Origin: Pseudomonas sp. PA27(2017) | GTDB lineage: Bacteria > Pseudomonadota > Gammaproteobacteria > Pseudomonadales > Pseudomonadaceae | Assembly: GCF_001945445.1 (NCBI RefSeq) | Contig: NZ_MSXW01000007.1 | Location: forward strand, 1-39,503 | Direction: 5' to 3' | DNA length: 39,503 nt | In this document: positions 1-7,933 of the stretch, in pieces | Layout: each line of letters starts with the position of its first letter | Position numbering within the stretch: position 1 is the first letter of the stretch | The notes under the pieces: model-generated | The model's database searches: none | What the model was told of the DNA's origin: nothing | What the model saw: only the letters and a program-made list of their open reading frames with translations | Translations under genes and position numbers: made by a program

Positions 1-430
1 TCCACCAAGCACTGAATGACTCGGGCTTGGCCCAACAGAGCAAGCGCTGCCAGGCGGTTGAAGGAATTGGCCCGCTGACGGCAGCGGCCCTGAACATGGC
101 TTTTCTCAGAGGCACTTTTCGCAATAGCGATGCGTTCATCGCCTTCCTGGGACTGGATGTGCGCATGAAGGAATCAGGGCGATACTGCGGGCAACGCAAA
201 ATGACCAAGCAAGGTGACCCAGAGATCCGCCGACTTCTGCACAACGCTGCGATGGCGGCTGCGCGCAGTCAGCGGTGGCACGACATCTATCAGGGCTACC
301 TCAAGCGTGGGCTCAAGCGAACAGAAGCCCTGACCATCCTGGCCCGTAAACTCGCTCGTATCGCCTTTGCGCTGATGCAGAAGCAGGTCGATTACAACCC
401 CGAAAAAGGGGGATCCTTGACATAGAATCT
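1..430 (+). mobile_element. Right end of an IS110-family insertion sequence
   Basis: The transposase stop at 423-425 is followed within about 5 bases by the first unit of a tandem REPIN array. The first unit begins TTACAATGACC where the second begins CTACAATGATC, so the element seems to sit at the boundary of a REP palindrome. No terminal inverted repeat is visible, as usual for IS110. The exact right boundary (about 425-431) is inferred. Confidence 0.6.
3..425 (+). CDS. IS110-family transposase, C-terminal part (5' end outside window)
   Basis: The reading frame is open to the left edge, so only the last 140 or so residues of the transposase are seen. The segment AVEGIGPLTAAAL is the helix-hairpin-helix-like start of the C-terminal Transposase_20 domain (IS116/IS110/IS902), and it is followed by the typical FLGLDVR, SGRYCGQRKMTKQGDPEIRRLL and ARKLARIAFALM blocks. 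The N-terminal DEDD catalytic domain would lie upstream, outside the window. The TTG at 27 is an internal codon and not a start. The stop is only a few bases before a REP array, so the right non-coding end of the element must be very short, which fits the IS110 subgroup better than the IS1111 subgroup. The copy may be intact, but this cannot be judged from this end alone. Confidence 0.9.
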   Translation, partial: HQALNDSGLAQQSKRCQAVEGIGPLTAAALNMAFLRGTFRNSDAFIAFLGLDVRMKESGRYCGQRKMTKQGDPEIRRLLHNAAMAAARSQRWHDIYQGYLKRGLKRTEALTILARKLARIAFALMQKQVDYNPEKGGSLT

Positions 431-667
431 TACAATGACCGCGAGCATCCCAACGCCCGCGTGGGAGCGTCACCCCCGGCGCGAAGGCGACTGCGGCCAT
501 ACCGCGTGAATGGCGCGGTGCTCACGATTCGCCGCGGGTCGCGTCTCCTACAATGATCGCGAGCATCCCAACGCCAGCGTGGGAGCGTCGACCCCGGCGC
601 GAAATCGATTGCGGCCCTACCGCGATGACGGCGTCGTGCTCGCGATTCGCCGCGAGGTCGCGTTTCC
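431..667. repeat. Tandem pair of REPIN-like repeats (about 118 bp each)
   Basis: Two head-to-tail copies, 431-548 and 549-667, share most of their bases, including the runs GCGAGCATCCCAACGCC, GTGGGAGCGTC and GATTCGCCGCG. Each copy carries a GTGGGAGCG...GGCGCGAA arm and a facing ATTCGCCGCG...GTCGCGT arm, the arrangement of two inverted REP palindromes (a REPIN). This accounts for the whole gene-free stretch 426-727; I see no convincing gene in it. Confidence 0.8.
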
Positions 668-727
668 CACAGGGTTCGTGAGCAACTCAACACTTGCTTA
701 GGAACATCACCCTCGCACGTCAGCGGT

Positions 728-1330
728 TCATAGCGGCGCACCCAGCCAGGCCGAGACCAGGAGCAGCACGGCCATGACCTGATTGAAGCGGCCCATGGCC
801 CGTGCCGAGGTGAATAGCCGTGCGGCGCCGCGCCCCAGTAGCGCCCAGCACCCCAGGCACGGCAGGGAAATAGCCAGGAAGATCGCCGCCAGCAACGCCA
901 CGCGCAGCGCTTGGCCGGGCCCCGGTGTGGCGAACACGCTGACCACCGCCAGGGCCATCATCCAGGTCTTGGGGTTGACCAGTTGCAGCGCCGCGCCGGC
1001 GAACAGACCGAGGCGTTTTTCGTCCGCCGCGGCCGCACCATCCAGCGCTGCCGCGGGGCTGCTGAAGATGCGCCAGGCCAGGTAGCTCAGCCACAGCACA
1101 CCGAACCAGGCCATCGCCCATTGCAGACGCGGATGCTGCTGCAGCAGCTCACCGAGGCCGAGCCCCACCGCCACCACGATGGCCGCAGCGCCGAAACAGG
1201 CACCGAGTACCAGCGGCAGGGTCGCGGCCACGCCGTATCGGGCGCTGCTGCCCAGCACCAGCACGTTGGTGGGCCCCGGGGTGATGGAGGCGACGAAGGC
1301 GAACAGCATGAAGGGCAACAGCTGAGTCAT
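728..1330 (-). CDS. LysE/RhtB-family amino-acid exporter
   Basis: This 200-residue inner-membrane protein matches the LysE/RhtB translocator family in length and layout. The N-terminal helix carries the family signature SITPGPTN (about residues 15-22), and QLVNPKTWMMALAVVS (about 116-131) is the conserved second-half motif. About six hydrophobic segments are visible. Members export amino acids or similar small metabolites using the proton gradient; the substrate cannot be told here. The ATG is preceded by CAGGAG at a good distance. An AraC-type regulator lies directly upstream on the same strand (47-base gap), so the exporter is probably co-transcribed with it or controlled by it. Confidence 0.88.
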   Translation of the reverse strand: MTQLLPFMLFAFVASITPGPTNVLVLGSSARYGVAATLPLVLGACFGAAAIVVAVGLGLGELLQQHPRLQWAMAWFGVLWLSYLAWRIFSSPAAALDGAAAADEKRLGLFAGAALQLVNPKTWMMALAVVSVFATPGPGQALRVALLAAIFLAISLPCLGCWALLGRGAARLFTSARAMGRFNQVMAVLLLVSAWLGAPL

Positions 1331-1377
1331 GAACGGGCTCCTGAACGATCCGAGCCCTGATCATCGGCGCAAGCGCC

Positions 1378-2217
1378 TCAGCGGTCTGGAAGCTTTGAGC
1401 AGCGGCGCTGATAGTTCGCCGGGGTGATGCCGTAGGCGCGGCGAAACCAGCGGCCCAGGTGGCTTTGGTCGGCAAAGCCGAGAATCGCCGCCACCTGCAC
1501 CGGCGGCTCGCCGCGGGCCAGCAGGTGCCGCGCACGGGCCAGGCGCAGTTGCACCAGATAGGCATGGGGCGCCAGGCCGAAGGCGGCCTTGAAGGCGCGG
1601 CTCAGCCGAAAGCGATCAACGCCGCAGGCCGCGGCCAGGTCATCCAGGCCGATATCGCGGGTGTGCTGGTCATGCAGGAAGTCCCGCGCACGCTGCGCCA
1701 CCAGCGGCAGGCGCGGGTCGACATCCAGGCGGCGACGCCAGTGCAGACGTTCGGTGAGGCCCGCCAGCAGGCCGTCGAGGGCAGACTGCCTGACCATGCG
1801 CAGCTCCTGGCGATGCAGGGCGCCGAACGCTTCGACTACCGAGGCCAGCAGGCGCGGGTCGCTGGCCAGGGTGGCGCCGAAACCGGGCAGGCAGTCGGCT
1901 GGCGCCTGCTCGAACAGGCTGCGCAGCTCACGTTCCAGCCACTGGGTATCCAGGTACAGCATCGAGTAGGTGAAGCCTTCCGGCTCCGGCGCGTGGCCGT
2001 CGTGCAGTTCGCCGGGCTCGAGCAGGAAGACCTGGCCCGCCAGGCTGCTGTTCAACTGCTTGCGGCAATTGAACTGCTGCACGCCCTGTTCGGTGAAACC
2101 GACCAGATAGGCGTCGTGCCAGTGGGGGTCGTAGGCGTGCCCGCGAAAATGCGCGCGGATGGTCTCGATACCGGTGTCTGCGTCCTGGGCCAGGTCGACC
2201 CAACTCTGCGCGCTCAT
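1378..2217 (-). CDS. AraC-family transcriptional regulator with cupin sensor domain
   Basis: The 279-residue protein has an N-terminal AraC-type cupin ligand-binding domain (about 20-150, with PHWHDAYLVGFTEQG and LLEPGELHDGH typical of PF02311). A C-terminal double helix-turn-helix DNA-binding domain follows (about 180-272), ending in the family signature GFADQSHLGRWFRRAYGITPANY. The start ATG follows GGAG at 7 bases. It lies immediately upstream of the LysE-type exporter on the same strand, a pairing often seen in Pseudomonas, and I infer that it controls that exporter. The inducer is unknown. Confidence 0.9.
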   Translation of the reverse strand: MSAQSWVDLAQDADTGIETIRAHFRGHAYDPHWHDAYLVGFTEQGVQQFNCRKQLNSSLAGQVFLLEPGELHDGHAPEPEGFTYSMLYLDTQWLERELRSLFEQAPADCLPGFGATLASDPRLLASVVEAFGALHRQELRMVRQSALDGLLAGLTERLHWRRRLDVDPRLPLVAQRARDFLHDQHTRDIGLDDLAAACGVDRFRLSRAFKAAFGLAPHAYLVQLRLARARHLLARGEPPVQVAAILGFADQSHLGRWFRRAYGITPANYQRRCSKLPDR

Positions 2218-2297
2218 GCCTGCTCCAGCGCCACGGTGTGTGGACTGATGATGCTAACCGACCTGGGGTGCCCTTTCTGGAAGTTTTGAGCAACCGT

Positions 2298-3386
2298 TCA
2301 TCTGGCCCGTGCCATGCAGCGCTGGTGGCGCGTATCGACGCGATCGGCGAACCAGGCGGTGGTCAGCCGGCGGGTGATCTTCGGGCTCTTGAGCACGATG
2401 CCCGGCAGCAGTTCGCGCGGTACCGGCTTGCCCTCCGCTGCGTCGGCCAGGGCGAACACCCGCTCGTACAGGCGGCTGTCCTCGAAATCCAGGCTATCGC
2501 CCTCCTCCAGATCGCGGCGAACCGCGCGGTCGCTCATGTCCAGACGCTCGCCCAGGGAGCGTACTGCCAGTTCGGTGGCACTGGCCTTGCTGCTGCCGTG
2601 GATGATCAGGTCGCCGTCCAGCGCCAACGCAATCCCCGAGGCACTGGTGACGGCATTCTGGAAGGCGGCGTTGCGGCTGGCATACCAGCCGGCGTTGAAG
2701 TCGGCGAAGCGGTACAGCGGTTTCGGGTAATTGGCCGGATAGCCCAGCAGGTGGGCAATGCCGAAGTACATGCCGCCACGGCGGCTGAACACCTCGCGGC
2801 GGATCGAGCCGTCCGGCGGATAGGGATAGCCCTCGGCATTGGCCTGGGCGAAGGCGATGCTGACCTGCATCGGCCCGCCTGTGCGCACGGGGTTGAGGGT
2901 ACCGAAGAGTTGGCGACCGAGGGGCACCATGCCGGTGAAGTCGTCGAAGATTTCGCTCAGCTGCTTTTCGGTGCGCACGCTGTCCAGCCGCTGTTGGTAG
3001 GTCTTGCCGGTCGGCGACTCGATGCGCAGCGCGGCGTTCACCAGCAGCCGCGGGATGTGCAGGCTGGCGGCGCGGCGGTCGATTTCCGCCCGGGCGATCT
3101 TTGCCAGCCCCGGCACCGGCGGGTCGGCGTTGAAGGTCGATTCCTGTTCGGTCACCGCCAGCACGGCGCAGATGTTCTCGGTGGTCGGCGCGATGTCCTG
3201 GGCGGCGAAGGCGGCGTAGATATCGGCGGCCCAGCCTTCACGATCCGGCGTGTTGATCGGCATCAGCCGTACGATCTGCGCGCGCACTTCGGCCGGTTTC
3301 GGCGCCGGCCCCCGTGACTGGGAGGCGCAACCGGCCAGCAGCAGAATCGATAACGCAGCGGATGAACGCAGGAAAAAACACCTCAC
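2298..3386 (-). CDS. DUF1615 family lipoprotein
   Basis: The 362-residue protein starts with a lipoprotein signal peptide: MRCFFLRS, a hydrophobic core, then the lipobox LAGC with Cys at residue 20. Asp is not at +2 (the next residues are ASQS), so outer-membrane anchoring is expected. The body matches DUF1615. Its segment ICAVLAVTEQESTFNADP resembles the catalytic Glu-Ser region of lytic transglycosylase folds, so a peptidoglycan-related role is possible but unproven. The start is a GTG with GAGGAG upstream; an ATG reading is not available nearby. It faces away from the small plus-strand gene at 3602. Confidence 0.85.
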   Translation of the reverse strand: MRCFFLRSSAALSILLLAGCASQSRGPAPKPAEVRAQIVRLMPINTPDREGWAADIYAAFAAQDIAPTTENICAVLAVTEQESTFNADPPVPGLAKIARAEIDRRAASLHIPRLLVNAALRIESPTGKTYQQRLDSVRTEKQLSEIFDDFTGMVPLGRQLFGTLNPVRTGGPMQVSIAFAQANAEGYPYPPDGSIRREVFSRRGGMYFGIAHLLGYPANYPKPLYRFADFNAGWYASRNAAFQNAVTSASGIALALDGDLIIHGSSKASATELAVRSLGERLDMSDRAVRRDLEEGDSLDFEDSRLYERVFALADAAEGKPVPRELLPGIVLKSPKITRRLTTAWFADRVDTRHQRCMARAR

Positions 3387-3601
3387 CAGTGGCTCCTCGG
3401 GATGATCGGGCTTGAGCCTCTGACAACGTCAACGCCGCGCCGTCCGCGATTATTTCGGCCTCAGGCGCTCGCGGCCAGGCGTAAGCGGTTCGAACCGACC
3501 GACAAGCGAAGCGGTCTACCCATCACGAAGGCCCGCGATACCTGGCCTGCGGACGAGGAGCGGGTTGCGCTCCAGGATCGATATGAGCAAGGAGATCCAC
3601 C

Positions 3602-3886
3602 ATGGTTACCCATTACAAGATCGACGGTCATCTCGCCTGTGGCACCCACGGCGAAAAACTCGCCTCCAGCAGAGAGCTGAATCAGGTGAAATGCCGTAAC
3701 TGCCGCAACACCGAGGTGTACAAGCAGGCGCGTCGCGACACCCGCAACGCCGCACGCCGCGCCGCACGCAAATCCAAGGTCGCGCAGCCGCGTACCGATT
3801 GGCGCACCTCCTGGCAGCAACGCCTGGCCGACCTGCCGGGTCGCAACCGCCTGCCCAGAGGGTTCGCTGAACAGCCTTACGTGTAA
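3602..3886 (+). CDS. Small Cys-containing basic protein of unknown function
   Basis: This 94-residue protein has a strong ribosome binding site (AAGGAGATCCACC before the ATG). Residues 9-16 (HLACGTHG) and 31-36 (KCRNCR) give one Cys-x-x-His and one Cys-x-x-Cys pair, the minimum for a zinc ribbon. The middle is rich in Arg, Lys and Ala (RRDTRNAARRAARKSK), suggesting nucleic-acid contact. I do not recognise a named family; zinc or nucleic-acid binding is inference. It stands alone, converging on glgB, with a hairpin terminator between the two. Confidence 0.72.
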   Translation: MVTHYKIDGHLACGTHGEKLASSRELNQVKCRNCRNTEVYKQARRDTRNAARRAARKSKVAQPRTDWRTSWQQRLADLPGRNRLPRGFAEQPYV

Positions 3887-3925
3887 GGATCGCGGTGGCC
3901 TCAACGAGGCCCGCAGCTGATCGCC

Positions 3926-3961
3926 AAAGGGGTGGGCCGAGCAATCGACCCACCCCTCTTT
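3926..3961. terminator. Bidirectional hairpin terminator between the 3602 gene and glgB
   Basis: AGGGGTGGG (3928-3936) pairs with CCCACCCCT (3949-3957) around a 12-base loop. On the plus strand it is followed by CTTTGCC and on the minus strand by TTTGG. It lies between two convergent genes and can serve both; the T-tracts are short. Confidence 0.6.
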
Positions 3962-3964
3962 GCC

Positions 3965-6169
3965 TTACTGCGGCTTGATAACCAGCGTACCCAGCGGTGG
4001 CAGATCCAGGCTCAGCGATTGTGGCTGACCATGGCTGACCACCCCCTCGCTGAACAGCCCGCCCTGGCTGCCGGCATTGGAGCCGGCATAACGCTCGGCA
4101 TCGCTGTTGAGCAGCACGTGCCAGGCGCCTTCTTTCGGCACACCGACACGGTAGCCGTTGCGCGGCTCGGGCGTGAAGTTGTGCACCACCAGCAGCGGTG
4201 CGCCGCTCCCGTCATGACGCAACCAGGCGAACACGCTGTTACTGGCGTCATCGCCGATCAGCCAGGCGAAACCCTCGGCGCTGCCGTCGAGCTGGTGCAG
4301 CGCCGGCTCGTGGCGGTACAGCCCGTTGAGATCGCTGACCAGTTGCTGAACGCCCTTGTGCTCGCCGTAGCGCAGCAGATACCAGTCCAGTTCGTGGTCG
4401 TGGTTCCACTCGCGCCACTGGCCGAACTCGCAGCCCATGAACAGCAGCTTCTTGCCGGGATGGCTCCACATGAAGCTCAGGTACAGGCGCAGGTTGGCGA
4501 ACTTCTGCCAGCGATCGCCGGGCATCTTGTCGAGCAGGGAGCGCTTGCCGTGCACCACTTCGTCGTGGGAGATGGGCAGCACGAAATGCTCGGAAAAGGC
4601 GTAAAGCAGGCCGAAAGTCAGCTGATGGTGGTGGTGGCGACGGTGCAGCGGATCCTCGGCGGCGTATTTGAGGCTGTCGTGCATCCAGCCCATGTTCCAT
4701 TTGTAGGAAAAGCCCAGGCCGCCTTCCTGGGTCGGTCGGCTGACACCCGGCCAGGCAGTCGATTCCTCGGCGATCACCAGTGCGCCAGGCACTTCCTGGG
4801 CGACCACGTCGTTGAGATGGCGCAGGAAGTCGATGCTTTCCAGGTTCTCGCGCCCGCCGAAACGGTTGGGGATCCACTCGCCGTCCTTGCGCGAATAATC
4901 GCGGTAGAGCATCGAGGCCACGGCATCCACGCGCAGCCCGTCGATATGGTAGGTGCGCAGCCAGTGCAGTGCCGAGGCCAGCATGAAGCCGTGCACCTCG
5001 GTGCGGCCCAGGTTGTAGATGTAGGTATCCCAATCCTGGTGGAAGCCCTCGAAGGGATGGGCATACTCATAGAGCGCGGTGCCGTCGAACTGGCCCAGGC
5101 CGTGGGCGTCGGTGGGGAAATGCGCGGGCACCCAGTCGAGGATCACGCCAATGCCGGCCTGGTGGCAGGCGTCGACGAAGGCGGCGAAATCCGCCGGGCT
5201 GCCATAGCGAGCGGTCGGGGCGAATTGCGACAGCAACTGATAGCCCCAGGAGCCGCCGAACGGGTGCTCCATGATCGGCATCAGCTCGATATGGGTGAAG
5301 CCCAACTGCTGCACGTAGGGAATCAGCTGTTCACTCAGCTCACGCCAGCTCAGCAGGCGGCCATTCTCGCCGCCCTCGCGGCGCCAGGAGCCGGCATGCA
5401 ATTCATAGATCGACATCGGCGCCTGGTAGCCCTGCTGGGCCTGGCGCTGCTCCAGCCAATGGTCATCGTGCCAGTCGAACTGCAGCGGTGCAGAAACTAC
5501 CGAACCAGTGGCCGGCGGCAACTCGCTGGCCAGCGCCATGGGGTCCGCCTTGAGCGGCAGCAATCCATCGCGGCCAAGAATCTCGTATTTGTAGACTTCG
5601 CCGGGCGCCAGGCGCGGAATGAACAGCTCCCACACGCCGCTGGGCTGGCGCAGGCGCATCGGATGGCGGCGGCCATCCCAGCCGTTGAAGTGGCCGACCA
5701 CCGACACCCGTCGGGCATTGGGCGCCCATACCGAAAAACGCACGCCCTGCACGCCTTCGTGAGTGGTGAACTGCGCGCCCAGGCTCTTGCCCAGCTCACG
5801 ATGGTTGCCCTCGGCGAACAGGTACAGGTCCATCTCGCCGAGCAGCTGACCGAAGGCGTAAGGATCCTCGGTTTCCTGTACGCCAGTACCCCACTGGATG
5901 CGGTAGCGATACGGCACCTGCTGCTCGATGCGTATGCTGAACAGCCCCGGCACGCTGGACTGTTCCAGGGTGCCGAGCACCTCGCCACTCACCGCATGGA
6001 TCAGCTCGACGCCGAGGGCGCCGGGCAGGTAGGCGCGGATGGTCAGCCCGTGGGCGAATGCATGGGGGCCCAGAATCGAAAACGGATCGCCATGCTCGCC
6101 CCGTATCAGGGCCTCGACGGCGGCGCGCTCGATACCCGCCACCTGGCGTTCGGTTTCTCCATTACTCAT
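3965..6169 (-). CDS. glgB: 1,4-alpha-glucan branching enzyme
   Basis: GlgB cuts alpha-1,4-glucan chains and rejoins them through alpha-1,6 bonds, making the branches of glycogen. The 734 residues match the family. There is an N-terminal beta-sandwich region (about 20-115), a CBM48 domain (about 135-220, [21 protein letters not shown]), a GH13 barrel and a C-terminal beta domain. The catalytic residues are visible: nucleophile Asp415 in [12 protein letters not shown], acid/base Glu468 in VIAEEST, and the third carboxylate about Asp536 in [10 protein letters not shown]. Their spacing equals that of E. coli GlgB (405/458/526). The ATG overlaps the maltokinase stop (ATGA), so the two are translationally coupled as the end of the glgE-mak-glgB operon. 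Here it would branch linear maltosyl chains made by GlgE. Confidence 0.97.
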   Translation of the reverse strand: MSNGETERQVAGIERAAVEALIRGEHGDPFSILGPHAFAHGLTIRAYLPGALGVELIHAVSGEVLGTLEQSSVPGLFSIRIEQQVPYRYRIQWGTGVQETEDPYAFGQLLGEMDLYLFAEGNHRELGKSLGAQFTTHEGVQGVRFSVWAPNARRVSVVGHFNGWDGRRHPMRLRQPSGVWELFIPRLAPGEVYKYEILGRDGLLPLKADPMALASELPPATGSVVSAPLQFDWHDDHWLEQRQAQQGYQAPMSIYELHAGSWRREGGENGRLLSWRELSEQLIPYVQQLGFTHIELMPIMEHPFGGSWGYQLLSQFAPTARYGSPADFAAFVDACHQAGIGVILDWVPAHFPTDAHGLGQFDGTALYEYAHPFEGFHQDWDTYIYNLGRTEVHGFMLASALHWLRTYHIDGLRVDAVASMLYRDYSRKDGEWIPNRFGGRENLESIDFLRHLNDVVAQEVPGALVIAEESTAWPGVSRPTQEGGLGFSYKWNMGWMHDSLKYAAEDPLHRRHHHHQLTFGLLYAFSEHFVLPISHDEVVHGKRSLLDKMPGDRWQKFANLRLYLSFMWSHPGKKLLFMGCEFGQWREWNHDHELDWYLLRYGEHKGVQQLVSDLNGLYRHEPALHQLDGSAEGFAWLIGDDASNSVFAWLRHDGSGAPLLVVHNFTPEPRNGYRVGVPKEGAWHVLLNSDAERYAGSNAGSQGGLFSEGVVSHGQPQSLSLDLPPLGTLVIKPQ

Positions 6170-7800
6170 CGTTTACCGCTCCCCAAGAGATACTTGCTCA
6201 GCTCTATCAACCCTTGCACCGGAACTTCCAGCCAATCGGGACGATAGCGCGCTTCATACAGAATTTCGTAAGCCGCCTTTTCGATGCAGAACAGCGCCAG
6301 GGCTGCCACTTCACCTTCACGGTCGTGCCAGGCGTGGGGCAGATCGGCAGCCGCCAGCCGGTAGGCTTCATTGAATGCGGTTCTGGCCTGGCTGCGATAC
6401 AGCCCGGCGATATGCTGGCGGGCCTGCTCGGCCTCGGCCGTGGCGTCGGCGCTCTGTGCGCTGCGCATGGCCATGGCGGCCGCGTAGTCGAAGGAGCGCA
6501 ACATGCCGGCGACATCCTTGAGCGGGCTGTAGAAAGCGCGGCGCTCCTCCAGGGTGCGGGTCGGTTCACCTTCGAAATCGATCAGGTAGGCGTCGCCCTG
6601 CACCACCAGCACCTGGCCCAGGTGCAGGTCGCCATGCACGCGCATGCGGATGCCGCCCGCCGAACGCCGCGCCAGGTCTTCGACCCGTTCGAGAATCTGC
6701 TCATGGCGGGCGGCCAGCCAGTCTGCCTGGTTGGCGGCTTCACCCGGCAAGTGCCCGCGGCCCTCGGCGATCACCTTCAGCGCTTCACGTACCTGCGCGG
6801 TGATGTTCTGCGACCACTCGGCCACTTCGGCGTCGCCGGTCTCGTGGTAGCCGAAGTCCGGGTTGTCGCTGGCCTGGCCGAGGGCGACATGCATCTCACC
6901 CAGGCGCTTGCCCAACAGGCCGGCGAAGGTTTCCAGCTCGGCCAGGGCGCCATGCCGGTTCTCCTTTTCGACATGCCCGCCGGCCAGTTCTTCGCGAACC
7001 GCGCGCTCCAGGTTGTTCAGCGTCCACTGCCAGGCATCGCCCTGATTGTGCAGATAACCCTGCAGGATCATCAGCGTGTGGGGCACGCCCTGCTCGTCCA
7101 CGCGGCGCACTTCGCCCAACAGCGGTGCGATATGCTCGAAGCCGGCCGCCGTCAGGTAGCCGCCGATCTCCGCCTCCGGGTGAATGCCCGGCAGCACGCG
7201 ACGTACCAGCTTGAGCACGGCTTGCTCATCGATGATCGCCGAGCTGTTGGATTGCTCCGCGGAGATCAGCTTGACCTTGGCATTGCTCAGGTCGCCCAGC
7301 TCCTGCAGGCGCGCGGTGGGCAAGAACTGGATCTCGCTGCCCTGCCAGCCCAGCACGCTGCGCTCGCCCAATTGGCCCATCACATGGCGCACGAAACCCG
7401 GCAGCGTATAGCCGTCGGTGAGCAGCCCCAGCTGACTACCGCGACGCAGCCGGGCCAGGGCCAGTTGTTGCGACAGGCCGCTGCCGACGTCCTGCTCGCC
7501 TACGTAGCCGAGCGGCACCTGATAGTGCTCGATACTGCCGCACTGGCGCACCACCTCCACTTCACTGAGCACGTAAGGTTGATCCGCGCTGCCGAACGGG
7601 ACGGCATACAGCAGCTTCACTTGCCTGACGTCCTCGGCCCCGCCGGAGAACCAGCGGCGCTTGGGCAGGTAGGCCGGCAGCGACTGCTGCTCCAGGATCG
7701 CGCGAGCCGGCAATTGCAGCAGCTCGCCGAGTTGGTCGTTGATCACCAGGATGGTCAGCTCCGGCATGGGGTCGACCGATGTTGAATGCGAGCTGGTCAT
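6166..7800 (-). CDS. mak: Maltokinase, stand-alone; usual TreS domain absent
   Basis: Maltokinase phosphorylates maltose with ATP to maltose-1-phosphate, the donor for GlgE. From the ATG at 7800 the protein has 544 residues. The N-terminal cap reads [14 protein letters not shown] (41-54), and the kinase core has the aminoglycoside-phosphotransferase-like loop [10 protein letters not shown] (387-396, Asp391) and metal motif DFEGEP (408-413). AGGAGG lies 5 bases before this ATG. An in-frame TTG at 7857 would add 19 residues (RSSSGIYWLLLAEEAQ), which look like the last strand of a trehalose synthase domain. In pseudomonads I know, this kinase is the C-terminal half of a TreS-Mak fusion of about 1100 residues. 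Here the roughly 540-residue TreS half is missing, with an in-frame stop at 7885-7887. The kinase itself looks intact. Confidence 0.9.
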   Translation of the reverse strand: MTSSHSTSVDPMPELTILVINDQLGELLQLPARAILEQQSLPAYLPKRRWFSGGAEDVRQVKLLYAVPFGSADQPYVLSEVEVVRQCGSIEHYQVPLGYVGEQDVGSGLSQQLALARLRRGSQLGLLTDGYTLPGFVRHVMGQLGERSVLGWQGSEIQFLPTARLQELGDLSNAKVKLISAEQSNSSAIIDEQAVLKLVRRVLPGIHPEAEIGGYLTAAGFEHIAPLLGEVRRVDEQGVPHTLMILQGYLHNQGDAWQWTLNNLERAVREELAGGHVEKENRHGALAELETFAGLLGKRLGEMHVALGQASDNPDFGYHETGDAEVAEWSQNITAQVREALKVIAEGRGHLPGEAANQADWLAARHEQILERVEDLARRSAGGIRMRVHGDLHLGQVLVVQGDAYLIDFEGEPTRTLEERRAFYSPLKDVAGMLRSFDYAAAMAMRSAQSADATAEAEQARQHIAGLYRSQARTAFNEAYRLAAADLPHAWHDREGEVAALALFCIEKAAYEILYEARYRPDWLEVPVQGLIELSKYLLGSGKR

Positions 7801-7933
7801 TTGCGCCTCCTCGGCGAGCAGAAGCCAGTAGATGCCAGAGGACGACCGAGTGAACAAGCCATCGAGTGGCCCGGTCCGCAGCGGTCATCGGTAAAGGTGC
7901 AGCACCAGGCTGGGCGCGCCATCGACCGGCTCC
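7801..7933 (-). pseudogene. Remnant junction of a deleted trehalose synthase (treS) domain
   Basis: Between the glgE stop (7934) and the maltokinase ATG (7800), the maltokinase frame continues upstream for about 28 codons to a TGA at 7885-7887. Its last codons read [13 protein letters not shown]. Fused TreS-Mak proteins, as I remember them, have PYGFYWFVLAPESQM-like sequence at exactly this linker. I read this as the scar of an internal deletion that removed the TreS catalytic domain. The same bases also supply the AGGAGG used by the new start. No independent gene fits in this stretch. Confidence 0.55.

Noticed and set aside
431..667. CRISPR-like spaced repeats
   Set aside because: Units of about 118 bp with inverted REP arms, no short repeat-spacer pattern and no cas genes; these are REPINs.
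3932..6247. Long open frame (771 codons) on the plus strand
   Set aside because: It lies antisense to the whole of glgB, whose domains and catalytic residues are clear. Long antisense frames are usual in GC-rich genomes, and this one matches no family.
6058..7785. Plus-strand open frame of 575 codons
   Set aside because: Antisense shadow of the maltokinase gene with no recognisable domain.
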